A stretch of DNA of 64,000 nucleotides from Solenopsis invicta (lineage: Eukaryota > Arthropoda > Insecta > Hymenoptera > Formicidae). This document shows positions 32,457 through 43,772 of the stretch, piece by piece (the stretch's first letter is position 1; each line of letters begins with the position of its first letter). The position numbers and the translations under genes were made by a program. Where the stretch lies: contig NC_052668.1 in the NCBI RefSeq assembly GCF_016802725.1, forward strand, positions 26,282,501 through 26,346,500, in the 5' to 3' direction. Below the pieces are notes generated by a model that was given only the letters and a program-made list of their open reading frames with translations, did not search any database and was not told the origin of the DNA.

Positions 32457-35400
32457 CACGAGTTGTGCTGCACGTTTTTCCATATATTTTCGCGCCCGTA
32501 GGAAAAAAGAGAACCCGGCGAACAGTTTTTTTTAAACTTTTAAACACAATGGCCACCTGTTTCCCCGAGCAGCGGGCAATTATTAATCCGCCGTGCTGAA
32601 CGCGGCGCGTCCGCGAGAGAGTTAATATCCTGCTCGCCCGGTACTCGATCCGATCCGTCAAGTAATGTTTTTATTTCGTTCACATGTGCGTGCGCTATTT
32701 GCTCTGCGATCCTTCATCATCAGAGTTTGCCTCATCTGTGTAAAATTATCTAGATGATCATCCTAATGAAGAAATGGATGTAACATTGACTGTTTTATCT
32801 TTATTTTATCTTTATCTAATTTATTGAAATATATATCTGAATTTTAGACAAAGAAAGTGTTATCTTTTTTAAAATATTGGTTTAAATATTTTATTTAAAC
32901 CAATATTTTATTTAAATCAATATTTAAACCAATACCTTGTTCACATTGGTTAATGTGAACAAGTGTGAAGAAGAAGAAAGAGAGAATAAGATGACGAACT
33001 GATGTTAATTTTTTCAAATTAATAAATGATGAACAGGTGTTTAACTTATTAAAGACTTTAGATGATAATAAGTAATCTGTGACTGTTTGATTTCAATCTG
33101 TTCATAAGAGTAGATAATATAATAAAAAATGTGTTTTGGAAGCACTTATACTTGTAATTTTTTGATATTTGTTTGTAAGGAAGGACATAATTATAATGAA
33201 TATTTTCATTTTCTCTATAAAATCACAATATTGTATAACTAAAAAACGTATACATATTTTTTAATTTTCATATTCTAATATTTATATTTAATAAACAAAT
33301 AAATACGGATACTGGATAAGATAACAAACGTTGTGCATAGGCAAAGAAATGCATTAGTTTTTTCGGTTTTAACAGCACTCTGATTACATAAAAAAACAAT
33401 TTTAATTACAATATTGTAATGTACATCACAACTTCAATAATTTTATTTTTGCAGATTACATAAATATTTTTTGTTTTATTTACATTTTTCTTTAACTACA
33501 TCGTAATATCATAATAGTATAACATTATTGTATTACAATAAATATTTTTTATTTATAAGAGTACATTTTTTATTTTATTTGATTGTGTTTTATCTTACTC
33601 TATATTACAAGTTATCTTACCTATACATGAGAATAAGAAGTTAACGTGTCCTAAAAAAATTTTAATTAAAAAAATTCTAGTTTATTTAATAGCTTCTCAT
33701 TTTCATTAATAATAAACAAGATTTTAGTGAATCTGAAAAAAATAGATTGTTATTTTTACAATACCACAGAAATTAGCAAAAATTGACAAACTTTAAGGTC
33801 ACCATTTTATCCTTCCTTTCCCTTATTGTCCTTATAAGCTTCAATCTTCAAGTTACCATTTATCCGAAGAATTTTTTAAGTGATAACAACAGGTTGTACA
33901 GATCAGAAAATAATAGCCCAATAAAAGTTGTTCCGAAACTATAAATAGTTCAAAAACTTTTACAGAGAACCTAGTCATTGTCATGTGAGTTATATATTTT
34001 CTCTATATTTTTCAACTGTCATATTTGTTTACGTTTCGATCGAAATCTAAAGAGAAATATTATTTTTTCCAGATTGAATTATTTGAAAAACTTGTTTTTA
34101 AGAAATAAAAATTTACAAATAAAAATATAAACATATTGTTTCTTTATACCCCAAATTGTTTTATCTAGAAAAGTTTAAAGTTAAATCACTTTTATCTCAT
34201 CTCATTTACTCATAATTTATGTTATCTTCATCTAGATAGTATTAAATTATCTAAGCGCAAATGATCATCATGTGTCACCATTCGCGCTCCTGAAGTCGGT
34301 GAGCCTCGTTTTAATTTGAGGAGCGCGCGTCTAAAAATTATTAATCCGAAATTTCAATCTGACTGTGGATTGCAAATGTAAAGCGCCGTCGTGGTTCAGC
34401 TTCGATGCTAAATTATTTTGTACGTTCGTTGATGCGCGCTTTTGTGATCTTAAGAATGTATGCAAAACCGATTTGCAAAAACGAGATTTCGACGATGGGA
34501 AGTTTTTTACATGCGAATGAAAAGTTCTTCGATGTTTCTTTGAAATCTCCAGTTTAGCGGCAAGTTCTAAAAATACGTTGTTATCCCATTGATAAACAAA
34601 TTCCTCTGTATATTTTATTCACGCAAAAAGCGAATTTGTGAAGCTTAACAATTTCAACGAGGACGTAGTAATTATGCATGCGAATTGAAACAATAAACGT
34701 ATGATTGGGGAAACTGAATTTAAAACCGATTTTCCGCGTTTACGAGGTTAGCGTGCTGTAACGGTATAAATTTAATTTTATACGCTTTACATTACTTTTG
34801 TTTTATTTTTATCCTGCATACAGATTGAATACCTGCGCCCGCAGTGCCCCGTGATTGTTGTTGCAAAATCCCAATAGGTTCTCACCGTGAGAACCGATCG
34901 AACCGATTTTCATCGTTAATCGTCGAAGCGCGAACTCCCGGCCCGCATCATGAACGAGAGTCGAAGATTCGATGAGTCAACACCGAAATAATCAAATCGG
35001 CGCTCAAACCGTAGGGGCGTCGTTGGTCCTTTAAGCGCTTCTACGTGATGTCACCGCGCGACGCCTGAATTTACGTCAGGTTTCCCTGGTGGTCCGTACG
35101 TAGCCCAACACACGCGCTGCCTCGTAAATCTTTCGTAGCCCGTGATTCCGCGGAATCTCGTTATCAAACTTGTCCGAGCTTCCCTTTTACGACGAAGAGT
35201 TACGGTCGAACTTGTTTTAACGAACGCACGACCGACCAGTAACCCTGAAATCTGAAATTACATCGCGGCTTCGCCTGTCGTTCGCGCGAATTCTCTTAGG
35301 ACGTCTCGCGGTTCCTGCCATCTGTTTTATACCGAAACTATTCGGCGGATCAACCCTCCGAAAAGATTCCCGAACAATGGCCGTTCGTTTCTGTTGCAGT

Positions 35401-35985
35401 TTTTACGATTGTACGCGTTGATCAAATGCCGTTAGCTCGAAGAAAGATTTCGATATCACGTCGCATGGTTATGCGATAGCTAATAGTATCAGCAAATCAT
35501 CAATGTCTTTCTCACTTAACAGTTACTTGGACATCTTGACCTTTTCTTATTAAAGATTGAATATTGTATTTCACATTGGACTTTGGATATTAATATTTTG
35601 CATCTCAACAGAACAAAATTTATTAAATTATATAATAAAATTTTGCACAGAAATTTTAATTTGTAATTATGTAGGTATACTTACAAAACAGATGTAAAAG
35701 TACTGACCTTCATAAAACATAAATACTGCTTGCTGAAATAATTTCAAAATATATTTCAGCAAAACTATGACGACAAAGCATTATTTGAATTATTTGAATA
35801 ATATATTTTCAAAATCAATTTTAGGTAGAAATCTTTTAATAATTGTAAAAATATTTTAACTGTATTATGTATAAAATGTTTACAAATATAATTAATTCAT
35901 ACATATGTTTATAAAAATACATAATCATTGTTAAATTATTATGTAAAAATGTTGCAGCATGAAATATCATACGTTAGCACTTTAA
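32457..35985. other. intergenic DNA, AT-rich then CpG-rich, no gene
   Basis: Inverted matches to dispersed repeat B occur at about 32,740-32,900 (TTTATCTTTATCTAATTTATTG, GTGTTATCTTTTTTAAAAT) and 33,790-33,910. A perfect hairpin lies at 32,936-32,963 (12-bp stem CTTGTTCACATT, 4-nt loop). From about 34,800 to 35,450 the sequence is CpG-rich without a recognisable gene. Confidence 0.45.
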
Positions 35986-36887
35986 CCCTTAAACACACAA
36001 GTGAGCCTAAGAGGCCCTATATGAAGTTTCGATGCAATGCAAAAAAATCTCCCTAAAAGTCGATCAAAAGACAATTTCGCGCAGCGAGAGAGACTCCGCT
36101 TGTACAAGCGCACGTTGTCTGTTAAATGCCCCATTCGGGTTGTTGACCGCGCACGGTCTCGTAATGCGATACGCTGCGCGCCGTCTGGCCCGCCTCCCCA
36201 CTCTTCTCGGTCGCTCGATCATTCAACTCTCTCGAGCGGCACGTGCATTCCGACAGCCACGTGCGCCTCCCCACTCTCATCGGGTTGATGACCGTCTCGG
36301 CCGCCTCCCCACTCTCATCGTAAAACTGGGGCCGCGATGACTCGGCCGCTCGACTGTCTCCACTACCGCTACACTGCTGGTGCTGCGCATTACAAAATCT
36401 TGTAACTCATTTGCAGGGTAATTAAAAAATTAAAAATTAAATAATAAAGTTAATAACTTTTAACTTAACTTAGTTAATTCTAAATGATTTAATTTTTAAC
36501 TTTAACTAGTTATTTTTGAAGCACATGAACTTTAATTTATTAACTTTTTATTAAAGTTAAAAATTTATTTGTATAAAAAAAGGTTATAAAAGAAAAAAAT
36601 TTTATAAAAAAAGAAAAACAAAGAAAAGAAAGAAAGAAGAGAACGAAAAGTTTAAAATGAAGATTAAAAGAAGAAAAAAATAGAAGAGTGAATATACATA
36701 AAAGAATAATATACATTTTTAATAACCGCTGGATTAGGTGTAATATTTTAAAATTTTGATATGAAAATAAAAATTTTTTTTTGTACAAACTCATTTTTGT
36801 ACAGACTATATATGAAGCTGTGATAAAAGGGGGGGGGGTCTGTGTAGGATTCAAAATATATTATGAAATACATCTATTTTCACTTTT

Positions 36888-37134
36888 AGACACCTTGAAT
36901 TAATCAAAAATATCTTTTATTTGCCTTGTTACATAAGTATATCTTTTAATAGGGATGATAATGTTTTCTTTTAAGTATGACTCTTTAGCTTTAAAATGCC
37001 TTATTGTAAAATCTATTAAAGTTTTTTGTTGAGAGATATAATTTTTTTAAGAAAAGTGAATTTTTAGACACCCAAAAATATCTCATATTTGTCTTGTTGT
37101 ATAATTATACTTTTTAAAAAGAATAACAATGCCA
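36888..37134 (+). repeat. ~190-bp tandem duplication split by the nested element
   Basis: Unit 1 starts TTTTAGACACCTTGAATTA (36,885) and runs through TAAGTATGACTCTTTAGCTTTAAAATG...GTTTTTTGTTGAGAGA. Unit 2 starts TTTTAGACACCC (37,062), is broken at 37,135-37,143 by the fold-back element and resumes at 39,989 with TAAGTATAACTTTTTAGCTTTAAAATG...GTTTTTTGTTGCGAAG. The interruption shows that the fold-back inserted after this duplication existed. Confidence 0.7.
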
Positions 37135-37319
37135 TAATTTTTTATGATGTTGAAGCTAGCAGCGGATTCGCAACAGCAGATTCGTCAAAGCAGGGATTCT
37201 CATTCAAAATAAAATACATAAGAAACTTTGACATATAAAGGCAAACTAGCAAGTAACTGCACAAAATACACTTATACGCTTCTAAATAGATCAGACTATC
37301 CAGAACAATTAACAAAAAT

Positions 37320-38545
37320 GCGCAGGTCTACTAAATTGTTTAAATTATATAACGAGTTATTGCAGAAACAAGGGAAGGAAGCCTCGGTCGGGGCTGCAAA
37401 TTTTTTTAGAACATCTTTATAGCCTTCTAAATCAATCCCGACTAGCAAGAAAAATTAAAAAAAATGCGCACGCCTACGAAAAATTATTTAAACAATATAA
37501 AGTTTATTGCAAAAACAGGAAAACGAAGTCGCGGTCGGGGCTGCAAATTTTTTTAGAACATTATTGTAGGCTTCTAAATAAATCCCGACTAGCAAGAAAA
37601 ATTAAAAAAAATGCGCACGCCTACGAAAAATTATTTAAACAATATAAAGTTTATTGCAAAAACAGGAAAACGAAGTCGCGGTCGGGGCTGCAAATTTTTT
37701 TAGAACATCATTATAACCTTCTAAATCAATCCCGACTAGCAAGAAAAATTAAAAAAAATGCGCACGCCTACGAAAAATTATTTAAACAATATAAAGTTTA
37801 TTGCAAAAACAGGAAAACGAAGTCGCGGTCGGGGCTGCAAATTTTTTTAGAACATTATTGTAGGCTTCTAAATCAATCCCGACTAGCAAGAAAAATTAAA
37901 AAAAATGCGCACGCCTACGAAAAATTATTTAAACAATATAAAGTTTATTGCAAAAACAGGAAAACGAAGTCGCGGTCGGGGCTGCAAATTTTTTTAGAAC
38001 ATCATTATAACCTTCTAAATCAATCCCGACTAGCAAGAAAAATTAAAAAAAATGCGCACGCCTACGAAAAATTATTTAAACAATATAAAGTTTATTGCAA
38101 AAACAGGAAAACGAAGTCGCGGTCGGGGCTGCAAATTTTTTTAGAACATTATTGTAGGCTTCTAAATAAATCCCGACTAGCAAGAAAAATTAAAAAAAAT
38201 GCGCACGCCTACGAAAAATTATTTAAACAATATAAAGTTTATTGCAAAAACAGGAAAACGAAGTCGCGGTCGGGGCTGCAAATTTTTTTAGAACATCATT
38301 ATAACCTTCTAAATCAATCCCGACTAGCAAGAAAAATTAAAAAAAATGCGCACGCCTACGAAAAATTATTTAAACAATATAAAGTTTATTGCAAAAACAG
38401 GAAAACGAAGTCGCGGTCGGGGCTGCAAATTTTTTTAGAACATCATTATAACCTTCTAAATCAGTCCCGACTAGCAAGAAAAATTAAAAAAAATGCGCAC
38501 GGCTACGAAAAATTATTTAAACAATATAAAATTTATTGCAAAAAC
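37320..38545 (+). repeat. 147-bp satellite array, left arm
   Basis: The landmark GCGCACG (GCGCAGG in the first) occurs at 37,320, 37,466, 37,613, 37,760, 37,907, 38,054, 38,201, 38,348 and 38,495. After the first, 146-bp step, every interval is exactly 147 bp. Each unit holds GTCGCGGTCGGGGCTGCAAA and ACTAGCAAGAAAAATTAAAA. The segment after TTTTAGAACAT alternates between TATTGTAGGCTTCTAAAT and CATTATAACCTTCTAAAT, giving a 294-bp dimer over six units. The first unit is the most diverged. Confidence 0.95.
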
Positions 38546-38559
38546 TAAAAAAGAAAAAA

Positions 38560-38870
38560 AATTCTAATACCAAAAACGCAAATAAATTTTAATATAAAAA
38601 AGTCAAAAAAATTTTAACATTTACAAACAGTAAAAACAAAACAATAAAAGAGACCATATTCTCGCCACCCCCTCGTTGGTTGGTCTTGGGTAGCGCAAAG
38701 AGAGAGAACAATATGTATGTTTAGCAGTCAAATTATATTTCTGATCTATAATTTACATTCAAGTAGAAAATTGGGAAATCATACTATTTCTTTTCTATAA
38801 TGACAATATTATATTCCTATACGGCGCAAGCAAGCAACCTTAATATGATTGCTAATAAATTTCCAGCGCC
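38560..38870. other. unique centre of the fold-back element
   Basis: A-rich sequence, then a GC-richer stretch with CTCGCCACCCCCTCGTTGGT (about 38,663-38,682), then AT-rich DNA with CTATACGGCGCAAGCAAGC. No open frame with a domain. A Pol III-like signal was looked for and not found. Confidence 0.6.
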
Positions 38871-38924
38871 GACCAAGCCCTTGTTTCTGCAATAACTCGT
38901 TATATAATTAAAACAATTATTAGC

Positions 38925-39815
38925 CGTGCGCATTTTTTTTAATTTTTCTTACTAGTCGAGATTTATTTAGAAGGATATAATGATGTTCTAAAAAAATTTG
39001 CAGCCCCGACCGCGACTTCGTTTTCCTGTTTTTGCAATAAACTTTATATTGTTTAAATAATTTTTCGTAGGCGTGCGCATTTTTTTTAATTTTTCTTGCT
39101 AGTCGGGATTGATTTAGAAGGTTATAATGATGTTCTAAAAAAATTTGCAGCCCCGACCGCGACTTCGTTTTCCTGTTTTTGCAATAAACTTTATATTGTT
39201 TAAATAATTTTTCGTAGGCGTGCGCATTTTTTTTAATTTTTCTTGCTAGTCGGGATTGATTTAGAAGGTTATAATGATGTTCTAAAAAAATTTGCAGCCC
39301 CGACCGCGACTTCGTTTTCCTGTTTTTGCAATAAACTTTATATTGTTTAAATAATTTTTCGTAGGCGTGCGCATTTTTTTTAATTTTTCTTGCTAGTCGG
39401 GATTGATTTAGAAGGTTATAATGATGTTCTAAAAAAATTTGCAGCCCCGACCGCGACTTCGTTTTCCTGTTTTTGCAATAAACTTTATATTGTTTAAATA
39501 ATTTTTCGTAGGCGTGCGCATTTTTTTTAATTTTTCTTGCTAGTCGGGATTTATTTAGAAGCCTATAATAATGTTCTAAAAAAATTTGCAGCCCCGACCG
39601 CGACTTCGTTTTCCTGTTTTTGCAATAAACTTTATATTGTTTAAATAATTTTTCGTAGGCGTGCGCATTTTTTTTAATTTTTCTTGCTAGTCGGGATTGA
39701 TTTAGAAGCCTATAATGATGTTCTAAAAAAATTTGCAGCCCCGACCGAGGCTTCCTTCCCTTGTTTCTGCAATAACTCGTTATATAATTTAAACAATTTA
39801 GTAGACCTGCGCATT
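38925..39815 (-). repeat. 147-bp satellite array, right arm (inverted)
   Basis: The inverted landmark GCGCAT occurs at 38,928, 39,075, 39,222, 39,369, 39,516, 39,663 and 39,809; the first five steps are 147 bp, the last 146. There are seven units against nine in the left arm, so the arms have changed length independently. Confidence 0.95.
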
Positions 39816-40319
39816 TTTGTTAATTGTTCTGGATAGTCTGATCTATTTAGAAGCGTATAAGTGTATTTTGTGCAGTTACTTGCTAGTTTGCCTTTATATG
39901 TCAAAGTTTCTTATGTATTTTATTTTGAATGAGAATCCCTGCTTTGACGAATCTGCTGCTGCGAATCCGCTGCTAGCTTCAACATCATTAATTTTTTGTG
40001 TAAGTATAACTTTTTAGCTTTAAAATGTCGTGTTTTGAAGTTTTTAAAAGTTTTTTGTTGCGAAGATTTTTTAAAGGAAAAATAGATTTTTGAACAATTT
40101 TTTATTTTTGCCTCCAATGGTTTTTTTTTATTACTTTACAATAAAACATTTTTTGCCAATGCCGTTTGTACAGTCACATTTCTGAGATTCTAAACTTTCA
40201 TTAAAAAAAAAAATTGTTGAAAAATATTGATTGAAACCAAATAAGTTACAGCTTTTCAAAGTTGAAAAAGTCTCTCAGATCCAAAAATGTTTACGGAATC
40301 GGTGTGTTTAAGGGTTAAA

Positions 40320-42980
40320 TAACAAACTACATGGTTTTTTAAATACTGTAAAATATTTATACCTTAAATTTAGATTTGTCTAATTTTTGGCAAATATTAT
40401 TTGGCAAATATTTAAAAATTTTATTTTGACAAAATTGCTGCGTATAACGTATCTAAGTGCAATTATTTCAAAACTTTCGACATTCGTGACGTCATTATGT
40501 GCGATATTTGCACAATGTGTCTATCGAAGTAATGAATAATGCACGATCGCTGAAATAGTTGGCAATTGAATCATAACTGATTGTGAGTGTAACTCACATT
40601 CCAAAGTTAAATTCAAAACTTCATAAATTCAGGAAGGCTACTGGAGCTGCAAAAACAGTGAGCTTTTTCGTTCGGTGCGCGAGTCCCTTGTATTCGCCAG
40701 TGTTCAACGGGTTAAAACGCAGCGGGGAAATTAAATAGCGTCACAGGCGCCGTTGTACATAATTTTATTTAATCGTACTTGTCCCGTATTTGTCCCGTCG
40801 CGATTCACTTCGGGCGGCGCGGCCGGCGGTGAGCTCGGCGCGAGTGTCTCATCGTTGTAAACAATTCGCTTACCCCGCGCACCCCCGCTCGCTCCTCTGT
40901 TTTACTTTAATTTCCAGGCGCCGCGTTGAACGCGGCCCGTTCGGCCGTGGGCGCATCCTCTTCCTCCCGGCCGACCGCGCACGTCCAAGCGGTTGGGCGA
41001 ACTTAAAACGCGCGAAACTTTCGCCGGCCGCTGCTCACGGCGAAGTTCCCCCGTGAACGAAACTTCATCATTACACTCGAAATCCGCCGGGATTATTGTC
41101 GGCGCTTGGCCGTGACAGCCCGCGAACGGATTCCTTCCGCGCGGCCGGGCACTGGCTCCGCCTGCAAACCGCCGGATTTGACGCTCGCTCGAGCACAAAC
41201 GAACGAGGAGGCGAGTGGACAATTAGCATCAACGACGGTAAATCTCGATGAAAGGGAAAAATCACGATTTTGTGTTACGCCTTGAAAGATCCAAGTGAAC
41301 GCGAACGACATGATGCATTGCGTTTATCTTTTGTAATCTAAACCGAGTTAGATTAATTAATCTTACTTTTTTAAATCTTTATTCATGGGAATGTTGAAAT
41401 AAGCTAAATGAGAATAAAATTTTTGTTTTAATTACTTTTACGAAAATAAAATACGTCTTGCAGGTAGAATTTATAACAAAAATTTTATGATTATGGCAAG
41501 ACCCAAATCAATAATAAATTGAAAATAACAAAGGAACAAAACATTCCTTTTAATCAATTTGATTATTAATAATTAAACTGATTATTAGTTATAAAAACAA
41601 AATCCTTTGGAATTTACTTTACTATCACTATAACATGATAATTACCTTTAATTTTGTTTTTAATTAACTTTTTAATCTTTGGAAATTTTATTTGAGAACT
41701 TTTTAAAAGTTAGCAACATTGAAATTTATTCTCTGGCAAAAGTTTCACATAATGAACAAAGAACAATGGCTATAATAATGATCATATAAGTAGGTTTTAT
41801 TTAATAAGTATCTTGTTTTTAAAAAAATATAGTAAAAAGTCAACAAATATATTTATTATTTTTCTATAAGTAGTTGAATAATATTATAATGTTATAATAA
41901 ATTAAATATAATGATTTCACGATGTACAGAATCGGATTTTCCAAGTTGGAACTCGTTCGTTTCCGATTTAAGATTCGGCGATCATTTCTGTTCGATTCTT
42001 TGTGTTTCGTCTTTAAAAACAAATTATCCGTTCCGTCGCGAATTGCTAGATTCGAATGAGCCACTTGGAAGATATATTCTCGCAAAACCGAAGTATTCCG
42101 TCGAAAAGGAGAAGCGCTCGGGCAATCGTTAAGTTTGCTTGGATCTTCGTTCTCGTAAAGACCACGCATCAATAAATACGGAGTTGAGATGTCCGTATCG
42201 TTTGTTGCGGATTCTTTGCAGAAGGAATGTAGAAGTTTCCGAAGGATAATACAGAAGAATTTCCGTTATACAATATCGTTGAGAGATTTGTGCCAATTTG
42301 TTCATAACTATGAGCATTAGAGCTGTCATTAAAAACGTCTCTTTAAAAACGATGACAAACGCATTCTATGTAAAATAAACGAGCAATCAATTGCATATTG
42401 CGATGGCCTTATTATGAAATTACAGTAAGCACATTTAGAGCTTCTAAATCAATTTGAATAATTGATTTTCGAGAGCGGTTCAGTCACTGTCACCACTGCC
42501 GGAACTTGACATTTATAAAATTTTCGACCGAATTAATTTCGGAACATGCGACAACGTAAATTCCATCGTCAAAGCGCGTTGAATATGCGTTACGTTTATT
42601 CGACAAGCGCCGGCGAGTACAAAGGCACTCATGCCATTGTTCACTTAAGTGGTTTGAATGAATTTCAATCACGCCAAATTTCCTCTATCCCCAATCAAAT
42701 TGTTGGAATGAAACAAAAAACCATAACGAAACGAACTCGTTCGTTCATTCGAGTGATGGCCAACTGGATACGAAACGGCTCTTTCGGAAATATATGTACA
42801 TAGTATAACAGTGATTGGAATCAGAAGATATAAATCAAATTAAAGTTAGAAGTTCTGGTTCTGGGAAAAACATAATAAATTGATCCAAGACTTGTTATTG
42901 ATTAGGGGGTACTACTTATTTTCTAGCGGTTAATGTTAGAAGTATTTTTGTCTTATTAAAATATTAAGCGAATTAATTAC
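40320..42980. other. intergenic DNA, CpG-rich at 40,780-41,320, no gene
   Basis: The CpG-rich block has overlapping frames on both strands without domains. The remaining sequence is AT-rich. The frames at 41,864-42,803 show no hydrophobic pattern or motif of a known family. Confidence 0.4.
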
Positions 42981-43772
42981 ACACTGAGGGAAAAATACTT
43001 AAATTTTAATAAATATTTATTCAAATAATATTAATAAATTATTTTCTAAATATAATACATAAAGGAGAAGGGAGTAATATAGCACCAATTTCCATTTTAT
43101 TAAATAACTTTTTTCATAATTAATATTTTATATTGAAACTTGAACGATTATATTCGTCAAAGTGTTATTTAACAGTTTCTAGACTCAAAGTAATAAAATA
43201 TTTATACTTAGGACATAATACTTAGGACATAATTTATAAAAATGTAACGCACTGCGTGTAACTTTGTATAATTCAAAATATGTACAGCCGAATTGCCAAA
43301 TAAAAAGTTAAATAACAAAAAGCACTCGAGTATACATACATTTGTGTGATAATACGTGCAAGTTTAAAAACAACGAGGAAGTAAGTGTAGTTGAGTGCTG
43401 AAATGTACTTTGAAAAAGTTTAGAAGTGCTTAAAAGTAAAAATGTCTTATAACAATTATCAGCTATATGTGTATCGGCATATTAGCGCCATCTGTGTAAA
43501 AAACGACGGGCTATTAAACGAATAATTCCATAGACAAGTGTTAGAATTTATTACGTAATAACGAAGATAATAGGGATAACCGTAATATCCACACTAACCA
43601 TAATATTCTGCTCTTGCCCTCTATTCATTTAATACAAGAACCACTAATTTAATTTAAGTATTATTTTTTCTTATAGGGTAAGTATAATATATATTATGTA
43701 CCGTAAATAAAAATTTTATTAGTACTATTTGAATAAATATTTATTAAAATTTAAGATTTTTTTCTCAGTGTA
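42981..43772. mobile_element. TIR element carrying part of dispersed repeat A
   Basis: The left end ACACTGAGGGAAAAATACTT and the right end (reverse complement) TACACTGAGAAAAAAATCTT continue as inverted repeats over about 50-60 bp (TTAAATTTTAATAAATATTTATTCAAATA). The interior (about 43,060-43,650) matches dispersed repeat A with an internal deletion: GGAGTAATATAGCACC, CTTGAACGATTATATTCGT, GTACAGCCGAATTGCCAAAT, and a GATAATAGGGATAACCGTAAT block. Confidence 0.75.

Larger units (their letters stand above)
37144..39988. mobile_element. fold-back (FB-like) element, satellite-built arms, 9-bp target duplication
   Basis: 2845 bp. The 9-bp direct repeat TAATTTTTT flanks it at 37,135-37,143 and 39,989-39,997. 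The terminal sequence ATGATGTTGAAGCTAGCAGC is inverted at the other end; over the first 90 bp or so I see one mismatch. Inward from unique tips of about 175 bp, the arms are tandem arrays of a 147-bp unit in opposite orientation, separated by about 350 bp of different sequence. Drosophila Foldback elements also have long TIRs made of tandem repeats and 9-bp target duplications, and Mutator-like transposons also duplicate 9 bp (family knowledge). No transposase is encoded. Confidence 0.88.
35986..40314. mobile_element. piggyBac-like non-autonomous element, interrupted by a nested insertion
   Basis: TTAA (35,982-35,985) is followed by CCCTTAAACACAC; at the far end GTGTGTTTAAGGG is followed by TTAA (40,315-40,318). 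The 18-bp arm TTTAACCCTTAAACACAC (35,981-35,998) is perfectly inverted at 40,302-40,319. TTAA target sites and TIRs starting CCC are hallmarks of piggyBac elements (family knowledge). Without the nested fold-back element the length is about 1.5 kb. No transposase is visible; a frame at 36,032-36,340 is low-complexity Arg/Ser/Pro-rich and unrelated. The interior has a CpG-rich block (36,070-36,370), AT-rich DNA and a 10-G run (36,829-36,838). Confidence 0.8.

Noticed and set aside
32048..32661. His/Thr- and Cys/Val-rich frames
   Set aside because: They are translations of the (GT)n microsatellite.
37228..37422. 65-codon frame repeated inverted at 39,710-39,904
   Set aside because: It begins with TTG, has no domain, and is duplicated only because it lies in the inverted arms of the fold-back element.
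37320..39815. CRISPR-like regular repeats
   Set aside because: Units are 147 bp without unique spacers, in an insect-type genome; this is a satellite array.
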